64,000 nucleotides of DNA from NCBI RefSeq assembly GCF_042186555.1, contig NC_133336.1:34907082-34971081 (forward strand), in the 5' to 3' direction. The position numbers and the translations under genes were made by a program. Under the pieces are notes generated by a model that had not been told where the DNA came from, did not search any database, and saw only the letters and a program-made list of their open reading frames with translations. This document shows positions 23,380 to 34,299 of this stretch, in pieces. Positions within the stretch are counted from its first letter, which is position 1; each line of letters starts with the position of its first letter. This DNA is from Aquarana catesbeiana (lineage: Eukaryota > Chordata > Amphibia > Anura > Ranidae).

Positions 23380-25600
23380 CATCCCAGCTAACAGCACAAG
23401 CAACGCTCTTGCTGTGCCATAAGAGGATTTTTATTTTTTATTTTTGTGAATTTTATTATTTCACTTTTCAGGTCTGCTAGGCTGCTGGAGCCCCCTTGAT
23501 GATTTATATAGGCCACTGCTGTGGCATTGTCCATTTGTACTCTGACTAGGTGACCTTGCAGAAGGGAAGTCCAATGTTGCAGAGACAGTCTGATGGCTCT
23601 CAGTTCCAGAATATCGATGAGTAGTTTTGACTCCTGTGGGGACCAAGTCTCCTGAAGATCCAGGGATAGTAAACTCTGCCCCAGCCTGCAAGACTTGCAT
23701 CTGTCATCATCACTTTTCAAGTCTTGTGAAGGAAAGACCTAACCAATTTCCAGGGCAGGATTGGAAATGCACCATGCCAGGGAGATCTTTCCTTGACTGG
23801 ACAAAAGCTTTGGGTGATCCAACAATTAGATATGCTTCTTCCACATCAGAAGATGGTGGATTGGAGGGCTCTAGAGTGAAACTGGGCAAAGAGAACTGCC
23901 TCGAAGGAGGCCATCACGAGGCTCAGCGCCCTCATGCAGATGTGAATTTAAGGGTGTTGTGACCAGAGGGTCAAAAAACTGGACCTTAGGGAGGCAGATT
24001 CTGGCTTGGGCTGTGTCCAAGCATAAAACGAGGTACTTCAGATGATGTGAGGGCTGGACAGCAGACTTTGGAAAGCTGATTATCCAAAGGTTTTAAGTAT
24101 AGGGATGGTCCTTTGTACGTTTGCAGACAAGGTATTGTCTGAGAAGTCCTTGAACAGAACATTCAGGTAATCTGTGACATGAATGCCCTGGGTTCATAGT
24201 AGAACAAGTGGGACAAGCACTTTTATGAACACTCAGGGTGCAGAGGGGAGTCCAATTGGCAGTGCCACAAACTGGAAGTGCTAAACGGCCATAGTAAAAT
24301 GCAGGAAGAATTGGCGTAAAGGGAAAATGGGAACATACATATACAGATAGGCATCTAGAATGTTTACTGATGCAAGGAATTCCCCTTATCTGAGGGAGGC
24401 AATGATAGAACTCGTAGATTCCATATATATTTTTGGTACATGAAGAAATCTGCTTGAGGATTTTAGGTCTAGTATTGGGTGGATGTCTCCAATAGTTTTT
24501 TTCATACTATAAATAGGTTTAAATAGAAACCTTGAAATCATTCTTCTGAAGGAACTGGTACAACCATTCATTGTGCTTGAAATTGGTGCAAGGCGGTCAT
24601 CAAATCTGCCCTTCTTTGGTCAGAAAAATAAAAATCTTAGGTGCCGCGGCTACAAAATCAATGTCTTCAATACGTTCCTCAAAATCTTCAAATGAAGGAA
24701 GTAGTACAGGATCATGGGGAAAAGAGGACAAGTAGAAATTCTGACCTATGGAAACTGAAGGTTCTAGAAGTGTCCAAAGGACTCATAGTGGCAAGCTTTT
24801 GCCAGACAGCCCACATGGTTGTGCCAGAAAGGGAGCCAGATGAGGGGAGCAGGGTCAATATGGAATAATGCTCCAGAACAAAGGAAGAGCTATCACTATT
24901 AGTGGTGTTCTGGGTTTCCTGTAGACTGTCTGCGAAATGCATATTATTAGACCCTTTTGTCCAAGCACCCAATGGCCTGTGATCCGCCACTACTACCGAG
25001 GGGCTCCTCAGTGAATTAGTCACAGTTCAGGAGTGCTAACTGATGGGGTTCTGCGTGTCAGGAGGAGAAGCCCCTATAATCCAGGCACTCACTAAGTTCC
25101 TGTGTCTGATTAATTTTAGAAGATGGCCGTGGAAATGCAGTCAACGTACTGTACTGCATGTGCTCTCTCCGGAAAAGGCGGTTGGAAATAGGTCAGCTGG
25201 GAGGTATGATGCAGTTACCTCATCTATCTGAGACCAAGTCCAGATAGGAGGAAGAAATCGGCAATTTTAATGACCACCAACCAAATCTTCTGCCGTACTA
25301 AACATGCATAGGGTGCTATGCCATGCAGATAGTGGTGTTTAAAGCAAGGAACCAGATTCCATATACAGGGAAACCCTGTCTTACCTTATCCTCAGTGCAG
25401 GACCCAATGAGATCCAGGCTTCGCCTGACACAGTGGGCATACCCCTGAAGGGGATCTTCAGGGTCTTGGAACCACAGTCAATGGACTTGTATAACATCCT
25501 GCAGCTAAATTTACAGGTTGCACGTCCTGCCAAGGAAAGCACCTTACACAGGATCCAGTGCCCGTAGCAAACATTACAGGCCAGCCCCATGTAAGGTACA
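23380..25600 (-). pseudogene. DIRS retrotransposon RT-RNase H remnant (copy C)
   Basis: On the minus strand GDIHPILDLKSSSRFLHVPK (24386-24571) is the RT entry. A degenerate palm lies around 24100-24370. MASFEAVPFAQFHSR is near 23880-23930, and an RNase H domain follows at 23388-23720. Stops interrupt every block. Upstream sequence to about 25600 may be the gag part but is not recognisable. No recombinase is found downstream, so the copy is incomplete. Confidence 0.68.
23388..23720 (-). pseudogene. DIRS RNase H-like domain
   Basis: An open block of 110 codons reads SLDLQETWSPQESKLLIDIL, then ELRAIRLSLQHW and MDNATAVAYINHQGG. The glutamate in ELRAI and the aspartate in MDNATAV are the second and third catalytic positions of RNase H. 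The first aspartate lies just upstream (DASLAGWG-like) in another frame. It removes RNA during element replication; here it is only a relic. Confidence 0.75.
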
Positions 25601-25605
25601 AACAT

Positions 25606-26433
25606 AAAGCCGGGTACACACTATATTTTTTTATTTTTTTGTTCAACCCTGCAGATTAAAGGGAAAACCATGGTCAGCTCCGGTCGGAGCCGCTGTACTA
25701 AATCATGCGTGGTTAGTTCAGCGATCTCCCCTGCTGAGCTATTGCGTTCTGACAGGGGACGGCCCCCCTACCAGAACACTCCGATCAGCAATCTCTTGCA
25801 TTGGCCATTGGCTGAGAGTGCTGAGTGGGAGTCGGTCGTATGCTGGTTTTCTAAGATGCTCAACAACAGAAGCCAGCGGGCTTCTGTCGGACAGACTGAC
25901 ATACACATGGGCCGAATGTCAGCAATTTTTTGTTCATTTGGAACCGGCCGTTGCCGTTGTCTCTCGACATTTGTCCCATTTGTGCCCAGCTTAACCGATC
26001 CAGAAACTGCTAGGTTCTTAGGAGAAGATCTAAATTAAGGTTTTTGTGCCTGGAGTTCAGCTTTAAAAAAAAAGGCCAGGTTTATGTTTGTTAACAACCC
26101 CACCCCCCCCCGGCCCAGTTTTTACAGCCTTCTTCCTGAATTTTGCCCTGCACTTATAGACATGAATGGGCCCCAATGGTTACTAATGGTTTTAGGGAAC
26201 TACTCCATAAGTTGCACAAACTGTTAGTAAACCCCAAAAAAAAAAAAAAAATCATCTCTACTTTTTAACGTGCTGAAGTGGTTTTATTAAACAAAATCTC
26301 CAATATAAAAGAGAGGATAAAGCCAGCAACAAGGCAAGAAAAAAAGTTATAGATTAATTACAAGGATTATTCTTGTATATAAAAACCACACCCCAATGTG
26401 CACATTTTGTACAACAGAACAGCATCGCCCTAC
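25606..26433. other. Intron 7 proximal part, unassigned repeat-like DNA
   Basis: 25610-26000 begins with GCCGGGTACACACTATA and ends near TGTGCCCAGCTTAA, which looks like a MITE with decayed ends. A C-rich run is at 26104-26113 and an A run at 26235-26250. No gene supported. Confidence 0.35.
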
Positions 26434-26573
26434 CTTCACTCTTTTAGTGTGGAATGGAGTGGAGCCAAATAGGTGATCATCTTTCTGTATGTGATCCAAG
26501 AACTCCCGCATCTGCTGCTTTCTTTTCAAGGTTCCCTCTTTTGCTGTGAATTGTACCATCTCCTTTTCTTTAC
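26434..26573 (-). CDS. MIS18BP1: MIS18BP1 exon downstream of SANT (KRKQQMREFL segment)
   Basis: A 140-bp exon, with acceptor GCCTAATAG (AG at 26575-26574) and donor GTAGGG (from 26433). It starts with two bases that complete the codon left by the SANT exon (serine) and ends at a codon boundary. It encodes EGTLKRKQQMREFLDHIQKD then DHLFGSTPFHTKRVK. A GTLKRKQQMR(E/D)FL block followed by an acidic patch and STP is a recognisable conserved segment just after the SANT domain in vertebrate M18BP1, which is the best single proof of gene identity. Confidence 0.9.
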
Positions 26574-26689
26574 CTATTAGGCACAAACCACACACACGTT
26601 ATTTTTTTAACGATTAAAAAAGAAGAGGTGAGAATCTTATAGTGGAAATGCAGCCAAATTTATTTTTTGTATGGAATGGGCAAAGGGTT

Positions 26690-27095
26690 TAAGGGCCGAT
26701 TCACACTATATGAGGTCGTTTTACTACATGGTAAAATGGCTCTCACCGCAAGGACACACGGGAAGCAATTGTTTCCCGTGTGTCCCATTCACACTGCAAC
26801 GCAGGTTACGCAGCCTAGCTAGACATGTTGCATTTTACTGCAGCGCAGCAGCACGAATAGCATTGCAATGTCAGGCAGAGCAGTGCACCGCCCGACATTG
26901 CAGTGAATGAAGTGTATGTTCTGTACACTTCAAATAAAGATTGTACACAAAGAAAAAAAAAAAAAACAGGGGGGTGCTCTGAATCGTGCACCACATTGGC
27001 TTCCAGCCAGCTGTAGTGTGAGTGCTGAATCTCTGAGGGCTGAACCACTCCAACTGCTCTGCAATTTGGCTGAAGGTCAGTGTGAATTTCAATCA
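26690..27095. other. MITE-like palindromic debris
   Basis: GGGCCGATTCACACTATATG near 26694 and GTCAGTGTGAATTTC near 27077 look like decayed inverted ends. The centre holds CAGAGCAGTGCACCGCCCG blocks. No ORF of interest. Confidence 0.4.
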
Positions 27096-27170
27096 ACTAT
27101 ATACTTCCTAAAATGTATCAAAACAACAAGGTATTTAAGGTCTCACAGTTTATTTTCTTTAGAAACACCT

Positions 27171-27396
27171 TGGGGTTCATTTACTGAATGCAAATCCACT
27201 TTGCACTACAAGTGCACTTGGAAGTGCAGTCACTTTAGATCTGAGGGGAAGCTCTGCTGATTTTATCATCCAATCATGTACAAGCAAAAATGCTATTTTT
27301 TATTTTCCTTGCATGTCCCCCTCAGATCTACAGCGACTGCACTTGCAAGTGCACTTGTAGTGCAAAGTGGATTTGCCTTTTGTAAATCAACCCCAT
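27171..27396. mobile_element. Palindromic MITE, GGGGTT-ATTTAC ends
   Basis: GGGGTTCATTTACTGAATGC at the left faces GTAAATCAACCCC at the right. Near-perfect inner arms run around AAATCCACTTTGCACTACAA and its complement at about 27355-27375. The termini match the element at 56953-57129, so both belong to one terminal-repeat family. Confidence 0.72.
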
Positions 27397-27682
27397 TGGG
27401 TAGAAAAACCTGTCCCTGCACAGCATGCTGTAAAGAAGGATCTGTGCTCTCTATATGTAAACAGTGGCCTCTCTGTAGAGGTCTAAAAGCAGGGAGTGTG
27501 GATTTTGCTGAATGTAGCGCTCCAGCTCTGACTCAGCAGGGGGCATGTCAGACCTCTTCAGATAGGCCAATGTTTCCAAGCAGAGAACAGAGGATCTTCT
27601 CTGCAGTATGATGGTGGAGGACAGGCTACTCCAGATGTGACTGCTTTCTAGACAAACAAACTGCATAAAGCTGGATATACAT

Positions 27683-28043
27683 TAGGCCCCTTTCACACTG
27701 GGTCGGTTTGCAGGCGATACTGCGCTAAAAATAGCTCCTGCAAACCGACCCGAAAGTGCCGCTGCTTTGTCTCAAGTGTTGGCTTTCACACTGGAGTGGT
27801 GCGCTAGCAGGATGGTAAAAAAAAGTCCTGCTAGCAGCATCTTTGGAGAGGTGAAGGAGCGGTATACACACCGCTCCTTCCCATTGAAATCAATGGGACG
27901 CCGCGGCTATACTGCCCTTTTTAAACCCTTTCTCGGCCGCTAGCGGGGGTAAAACTGCCCCGCTAGCGGCTGAATACAGATGGTAAAGCGCCACTAACAA
28001 TAGTGCCGCTTTACCGCCGACGCCCCAGTGTGAAAGGCGCCTT
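27683..28043. mobile_element. Palindromic MITE, 'TTTCACACTGGGGCGG' family (copy 3)
   Basis: GGCCCCTTTCACACTGGGTC at the left, CCCCAGTGTGAAAGGCGCC at the right. Internal CCATTGAAATCAATGGGACG and TAGCGG blocks are shared with other copies. Confidence 0.78.
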
Positions 28044-28190
28044 ATACAATTTTTGTTGTTCAATTGTCTTTAGGTTTCCCTTCAACTATGTAGTGCAAAG
28101 GCCTGCCTGATTGCATACAAATTGAAAGTGTTTAGGTCTGATCTTATATTATATGGTTTTGGTAAATCTAAAGGATATTTTTTACAAATT
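28044..28190. mobile_element. Degenerate MITE, 'GATTTACCAAAACCATG' family (copy 1)
   Basis: It contains GCCTGCCTGATTGCATACAA and ATGGTTTTGGTAAATCTAAA, the same core as the clearer copies at 55814-55999 and 57531-57721. The outer ends are worn. Confidence 0.55.
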
Positions 28191-28867
28191 ATATATTCAT
28201 CTTATCTCTGAATACCTTTTGTGTTGATACACTTTAGTCAAGTTAAACTGAACATTCAATTGGGCTTTAAATGCCAAGACCTTTTTTTTTGCAAAAATAC
28301 ATAAAACACCACCACATATGCACCCAGATTTGCAGAAAAAAAATATGCATTTGTTTTTGTTTTTTTGCACAGGAGCCTGCAATGTATTGTGATCAGTAGA
28401 TTGAGGGTAAAGTGCACAGGCTCCTGCAGACTTGCAGCTGGTCTGTACTAAGGTAAGGACCTTCAGTTATAAGGCTGTACGAATGTGTGTTGTGAAGCTC
28501 GAAGCTCCAAAACGCTGAAGGAGATTACCAATCCAATTAATTTCTGCGGAGTTGGTTCAGATCTCCACTCAAAGTCGCTTGAAGCCAAATGCCTGAAGCT
28601 CAAAAGTTTTAAAGCTTCTTTTGTAGCTCAATTTGGGCAGATTAATGCTTTTAAAAATGTTTTTTTCCCCCCAAAAGAAACACATTGAAATGCCACGATT
28701 TGAGCATTTTGGGGCACTTTTCTGCTCAAATGCAGTAATTAAAATAATGATATTGTTAATAATACCAATACAATACATAATAAATGCCTAAAAAATAAAT
28801 AAAAATGATTGTATTATTTAATAAATTAACCACTAACCCTTAACCTAAATCAGGGCTCGACAAACCT

Positions 28868-29209
28868 CTTAGGGCTTCACAGAACAGCTGTATTTATACT
28901 GAGATTAAATTACACACAGGTGGAATCTATTCACTAATTAGGTGACTTCTGAAGACAATTGGTTCCACTAGATTTTAGTTAGGGGTATCAGAATAAAGGG
29001 GGGCTGAATACAAATGCACGCCACACTTTTCAGATATTTATTTGTAAAAAACGTTGAAAACAATAATTTTCCTTCCATTTCACAATTATGTGCCACTTTG
29101 TGTTGGATTATCACATACAATCCCAACAAAATACATTTACGTTTATGGTTGTAACATGACAAAATGTGGAAAGTTTCAAGGGGTATGAATACTTTTTCAA
29201 GGCACTGTA
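28868..29209 (-). mobile_element. Tc1-family transposon terminal end
   Basis: The right end reads GAATACTTTTTCAAGGCACTG followed by TA at 29208-29209, a common Tc1 terminus. It is preceded by long A/T-rich terminal-repeat sequence. No transposase is left. The strand label is arbitrary. Confidence 0.65.
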
Positions 29210-29526
29210 TATAAATGAAGGCGCACACTGACATCTTCTGGAAAAAACTATAAACTGCACTTACAACAGGAAACCCCTAGGTAAGCAATTCCCAAACAGG
29301 CCTTTAGGTAAATTTTTTAGGAGCTCTTGTTATAATGGGGAGTAAAAAAGGATTTGTGTGTTTTATTGTCTAAAAAACAGAGATGTGGAAATCTTAAAAG
29401 CATGACTTATGCAGGGTACACGTGAAATGTTTTATTTTAGTTCAAACCAGCAGGCGGAATGAAGAAAAACAAAAGGGAGGAGGTTGCTGTACTAACTAAG
29501 CGATGTTAGTGTGACAATTTCCCCCA

Positions 29527-30207
29527 TTAAAGTGGATGTAAACCCCCCAAATTTTTTTTTTTTATATATCATAATGTAGAGTATAAGATTTCCTATCATT
29601 TGAGCCCAGTCTTGCCACAAAGAGTTAATCCATCTCTGAGCAATCCTCTTTTATTGTTCAGTGAGATAAAACTTGACAAACAGAGAAAAACTTTGTCAAA
29701 TCCTCCCCCTTGCTGTGAGTGACAGGTGATTTACATCTCGTGCACTAGCCTAAGACATGCATTATTTTGTAATTCCCTCCCCCACTCCTTTCTTCAGCAG
29801 CTCTGCAAAGATTGGCTGTTCCACACCTCACCATGATTTGGCATGCTGAAGTCATGTGGTTACTTCCCTGTCTTTTCACTGGATGTTAGAGATCATAGCA
29901 GAAGTTCAGTGTAAGAAATACACAGGAGAAAATGCATATTGACAAGGGGAGTGTAGAGGTGGGTGGGGAGTGTAGAGGTAGGCGGGGAGTGTAGATGTGG
30001 GCGGGGAGTCTACTGACATCACAACTCCACCCACCGAGCTCCAGACAACAGACCCGCCCACAGAATCTGCAGTTTTTCGGCTCTCATAACAGACAGAGGG
30101 GAGACATTTGACAGGTAAAGATACATGCAGGAGGGATGTATATCCTTATAGATAAACCCTATGGCAGTAGTTTAGAAAGGAAGACATTGGGTTTACATCC
30201 ACTTTAA
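29527..30207. mobile_element. TTAA-flanked element, AAAGTGGATGTAAACCC ends
   Basis: TTAAAGTGGATGTAAACCC at 29527 faces GGGTTTACATCCACTTTAA ending 30207: perfect 19-base inverted ends including the duplicated TTAA. The interior has a short tandem GGGGAGTGTAGA-like array at about 29948-30010. TTAA duplication fits piggyBac/Kolobok-type transposition. No transposase. Confidence 0.85.
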
Positions 30208-31170
30208 GCTATTGTGTTCTGATAGGAGGACTGCCGCACACCTGACTCCATAAAGGACCAAGGAGCAGGATCCTCCATGTCTGGAGAGGTCAGAATAGAC
30301 AACTGCCTCGCTAAATAAGGCTTACCAGAACAATCTGAATTTGGTCAGAACCACAACCTATGAAAAGTGTGAAGTCATCATTACTACCGGTAAAGGAGTA
30401 GGGGAACCCAACAGGGTTAGGCAGGAAAAGGAGTTGAAATTTAACCATAAATACTAAGACTTAATGCAACCCTAGAGGGAGCTGAGAATAAAGTAATGCA
30501 CACCTTCACTAATGTTGAAGAGGTGTCCCTTGGAGGTGACCTAAGAGGAAACCCACTGAAAAGGTAATTATTCCTATACCTGACCACAGAGACATGCTCC
30601 TGACTTCTCATGTCCAACAAAACCACAACAAATATATTGCAAGGGACAGGAATCTGTGCCCATCTAAAGACAAGGGGACAGAGGTTTATTCCACCTACAA
30701 GTGGCAGGTGGTTTCCAAGGATGATCCGGAAAAATCTTACAGGCATTGAGCCCTTAGGGGAGGTGATGATCGCCAGGTATAGCCTCCCCCAATCTGAGTA
30801 TTTCACAATGGGGATGCCAGGTAAATGCAAGAGGCCAAACACAGACTTTATTGCTTTGACCAGTATCGGGCATGCAGGAATGACACTAATGGTGGATTAT
30901 GGGTGGACAGCTGTAGCCAAACCCACATATCCAGGTAGGTCAGGAGGATCCTCTGAAGGAGGAGGAATAACACTGAAAATGTAGCGGGTATCACAGATGA
31001 ATTACTGAGCTGGAAGAACTAGAGCGAAGTTGAGGAGAACCCAGGGAGGTAGGGGAAGGCCTGGTAATCTGTGATGGCACAAGGGGGGTAGAGGCTGAGC
31101 AGCTGAAGGAGTATCAGAGGCAAGGATTTAGCTTCCGAGTTTAAAAAAAAGTGCTCTCTGCACCCGAAGA
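30208..31170. other. Unassigned intronic repeat-like DNA
   Basis: Open frames on both strands (for example 30610-30984 +) do not resemble a family I recognise. GTGTTCTGATAGGAGG and the purine-rich style resemble antisense DIRS sequence elsewhere in the window, but no diagnostic motif was found. Confidence 0.3.
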
Positions 31171-31179
31171 GCAAGCCAT

Positions 31180-31570
31180 TTAAAGCGGAGTTCTGCCTAA
31201 AAAAACAAAAAAAAAAACAAATACTGCAGCTGCTGACTTTTAAAATAAGGACACTTACCTGTCCAGGGCACCTGCGATGTCCTCACCCGAAGCCGATCCG
31301 TCCCCTTGGCTCCGGGTGGAGGCGCCAGCATTTCTATTAAGGGAATCAGGAAGTGAAGCCTTGCGGCTTCACAGCCTGGTTCCCTACTGCTCGTTCTATC
31401 TGGTCCCTGCTGTCTTCTGAAACCTGTGTATCTCCCAGAAGACAGCGGACATGGCGTAGATTGCCTCAGATACTGCAGCGATCTTTTGCCAGAAGTGGGA
31501 GCAAATACTTGGATTAGACAGATATCTGCTCCCCCTCCCCCCTGAAAGGTGCCAAATGTGACACTGAAAG
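31180..31570. mobile_element. Partial MITE, 'GCGGAGTTCTGCC' family
   Basis: TTTAAAGCGGAGTTCTGCC, CTGCAGCTGCTGACTTTTAA and ACCTGTCCAGGG are shared with 39841-40342 (complete), 59037-59145 and 37025-37298. The right side is cut off where DIRS recombinase-like sequence begins. Confidence 0.62.
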
Positions 31571-32130
31571 GGGAGGGGGATCCGGACAGAGGTGATCGCC
31601 ACCAAAAAAGCTACCTTCTGAGACAGTGTTGACCAGGAGGAACACCAACTCGGGCCAAGACCCGGTGGTATGCGACCTCGCAAGGCGTTTAACTCGCAGG
31701 CCAGCCGCTGTTCACTGGGACTACATCGCGTCCAACCCAGCACGGAGCTCTGGTCTGTGTGCGCTCGCTGGCCAGACTGGGGGGACCAATGGATCTAGAT
31801 ATCCAGCCCGTCTCGCCCAGTCCGGCAGTTAATTGTAGATCTCACAGGAAAAATAAAAAGCGGGAGAAAAAAAAAAAAAACATTTAAAAAGGAAAAAAAA
31901 TTGTCAGGACCAAGATCCCAGCAGGGAACTGGGTCCTTACTCCTGATTGGCAGAAAAAAACTGAGGGCCTATAGCAGAGAGGGGAATGTATACCAGCTAG
32001 GACTGCCCATAGGTGTAGCCAAGTCTTTTTTTCTGCCTAGCGTCCTACTCCCGTAGGGGGCGATATAACCCTTTTGGTTCTGAATATGGAGCGCTGTGTC
32101 CGTCAATGAACGAAAGAGAAAGAAACTTTT
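31571..32130 (-). pseudogene. DIRS recombinase fragment with terminal repeat
   Basis: On the minus strand around 31570-31640 the frame reads TLSQKVAFLVAITSVR, matching the SARR region of the DIRS tyrosine recombinase at 266 (KLIFLVAISSARR). The first catalytic arginine region is where the fragment breaks off. At 32090-32125 GCGCTGTGTCCGTCAATGAA matches the DIRS-like end at 10.75 kb. Sequence between is degraded. Confidence 0.5.
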
Positions 32131-32485
32131 CTACATGAGAATAAGATGCACAGGTTCTCATATACAACGCGACTTAAAAGTGTATTTAAAAGTCAAAACA
32201 CTTTCTTTTATTTTGGATAAAGTAGAAAAGGGTTAAAACCAGTCAGTATATTTTATGCAGTTTATGTCCCCATTGAAGATTTTCCCTCACTTCTTGCTCT
32301 GGTGACAACTTCAAATTCTGGATTTCCCCCCCCCGCTTTCTGTCTCAGTGACAATGGTCTCCAGACACTAATAGAGAGGATAAATCTGCCCAGCAGCAAC
32401 ACAGACGGCATGAGAAACCTAAGTGGAATAATAAAAAATAAAAAATGACCGTACATACAATTTAATTCAGAATTCCGTTACTTAC

Positions 32486-32658
32486 TCTCTTTTTTATTCT
32501 TAGATGAACTATTTATTTTCTTAGGTTTGGATTTTGATCCCTTGGTCTGCCGTTTTTCCAAGTATTTTTCCTGGCATTCCTCTGCCGAGCGACTTCCAAC
32601 GGCCATGGCAACTTCGAACCAGAACCCACGTTTGTGCTTTGGTAGTTTAGAAATTGCA
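32486..32658 (-). CDS. MIS18BP1: MIS18BP1 SANT-domain exon (second part)
   Basis: This exon encodes most of the SANT/Myb domain: AISKLPKHKRGFWFEVAMAV, GSRSAEECQEKYLE, then a lysine-rich tail (KSKPKKINSSSKNKK). The tryptophan and the VGSRSAEECQEKY helix are the family hallmarks; SANT domains of M18BP1 contribute to chromatin binding. The acceptor AG is at 32660-32659 and the donor GTAAGT starts at 32485. The first base completes the serine codon begun by the previous exon (AG plus T), which restores a continuous domain, and one base is left for the next exon. Confidence 0.93.
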
Positions 32659-32855
32659 CTTTAAGGGCACAAAAATAGATTAAAGTTTAGATTCTTTACA
32701 TCCATAACAAAGTACTGAGATCTAAAAAGAAACAAATTTAGTGACTACTAGACCATCTTAATTACATGGACATTTACCTGAAAGTCTTTTTGACTTGCAC
32801 TTTACATGCCTGCTGTCCCATATTTTGATTACTATATTCATACACAGATCTATAA

Positions 32856-33228
32856 AGACCCCTTTCACACTGGGGCCGCGGCCGCGTTAGCGCTAAAGCG
32901 CCGCTTTTCGCCCGCTGGCGGGGCGTTTTTAACCCCAAAGAAGTGGTTAAAAACTTCCGTGTTGCGGCGCTTCCAAAGTGCTTTTCAGGCGCTTTGGAAG
33001 CGCTGCCTATTCATTCCAATGGGAAGGGTGTTTTAGGAGCGCTAAATACAGCACTCCCAAACCACCCCCAAAGATGCTGCTTGCAGGACTTTTCGGAATG
33101 CCCCGCAAGCGCACCGCCCGAGTGAGAAAAGTCACACTTGAATGAATGGGAGCCGGTTTTCAGGCGCTTAGCAGAGGCTATTTACAGCGCTAAAGAGCCT
33201 GAAAACCGCCCCAGTGTGAAAGGGGTCT
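32856..33228. mobile_element. Palindromic MITE, 'TTTCACACTGGGGCGG' family (copy 4)
   Basis: AGACCCCTTTCACACTGGGG at the left and CCCCAGTGTGAAAGGGGTCT at the right are perfect inverse ends. Internal AAGATGCTGCTTGCAGGAC matches the family phrase. The most intact ends of the five copies. Confidence 0.85.
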
Positions 33229-33337
33229 AAACACTGCTTATAGTGTTCACTAGGATACCATTTATTAATGTATTGCTTAGTTGACTCAGTAAGTTCTAAA
33301 GGTTTTTTTTTCTATATTTTTGTTTAGTAATAAAGAG

Positions 33338-33670
33338 TTAGTTACATAGTTAGGTTGAAAAAAGACAAGTCCATCTAGTTCAACCATAAAAATAAACAAA
33401 AAATAATATCATACAATCCCATATACACGATCCCTCACCCACAGTTGATCCAGAGGAAGGTGAAAAACCCCAGCAAAGCATGATCCAATTTGCTACAGCA
33501 GGGGAAAAAATTCCTTCCTTACTCCCCAAGAGGCAATCAGATTTTCCCTGGATCAACTTTACCTATAAATGTCAGTACCCAGTTATATTGTGTGCACTTA
33601 GGAAAGAATCCCGGCAACATGTTTTTATTATTCCTGCAGGCCTTTTCTTATGTCCGTCTTGCCAAAAATA
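33338..33670 (-). mobile_element. CR1-type LINE 3' end fragment
   Basis: Starts with TTAGTTACATAGTTAGG and GTTGAAAAAAGACAAGTCCA, the same 3' terminus as the long CR1 at 3149. The body continues into untranslated or C-terminal sequence without recognised domains. Confidence 0.72.
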
Positions 33671-33689
33671 GACAAAGTGATCGTACTTT

Positions 33690-34020
33690 TTAAAATAACA
33701 AACATGTTATACTTACTTGCTTTGTGTAACAGAATTGCAAAGAGCGGCCCCAATCCTCCTCTTCACGGGTCCCCCTCCGCCACTCCTGGCTCCTCCTCTT
33801 ATTGGTCTGCCACCATAGGAAGCCGCTTCCTATTGTGGCACACTCCTAGCCACGCTGCCTGCGTCTATAGATACAAACACGGCATGGCCCTGCACCCCGT
33901 CATAGCACTGGATCGAGAATGGGCTCAGGTAAGTGTAAGGGAGGGGCAAAATCCTGCAGCACAGATGATTTTTTTTTTTTACCTTAATGCAGAAAAAGCA
34001 TTAAAGAAGGGCTAAACAAA
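33690..34020. repeat. Interspersed repeat, 'AACATGTTATACTTAC' family
   Basis: AACAAACATGTTATACTTAC and GATCCTCCTCTTC-like words recur at 36010-36370 and 58590-59035 in the same order, each ending near TTTTTACCTTAATGCA. It contains splice-like words (TACTTACC, CAGGTAAGT), so it could mislead exon prediction. No coding content. Confidence 0.6.
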
Positions 34021-34299
34021 CCCCAGGCTCCAGGTCGCCATGGTGACAAGAAATTTTGTCCTGGATTATGGGCTGCCGCCCGAATGCTCCACACAACCCG
34101 CAAGCCAACCACCGCCCACTATGTATCCCGCCTTGCCCATCTGCAGGCCTGGGAACAGCATTGTGGGGGAGGGAGGAGAGCGGACACACGTCCGATCTGT
34201 TCCCTTTTTTGTTGCTGACCCAGAAGTGACGCGTGACGTCACTTCTGGGTCCTTGTTGACAGTTTCCCCGGCCATCAAGGCCAGGAAAGAATCTAATGC

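Noticed and set aside
30610..30984. A 124-codon open frame on the plus strand
   Set aside because: No recognisable domain, opposite to the gene, overlapped by an equally long frame on the other strand; treated as unassigned repeat DNA.
33690..34020. Exons suggested by TACTTACC and CAGGTAAGT splice-like words
   Set aside because: The same words occur at identical places in three copies of an interspersed repeat, so they belong to the repeat.
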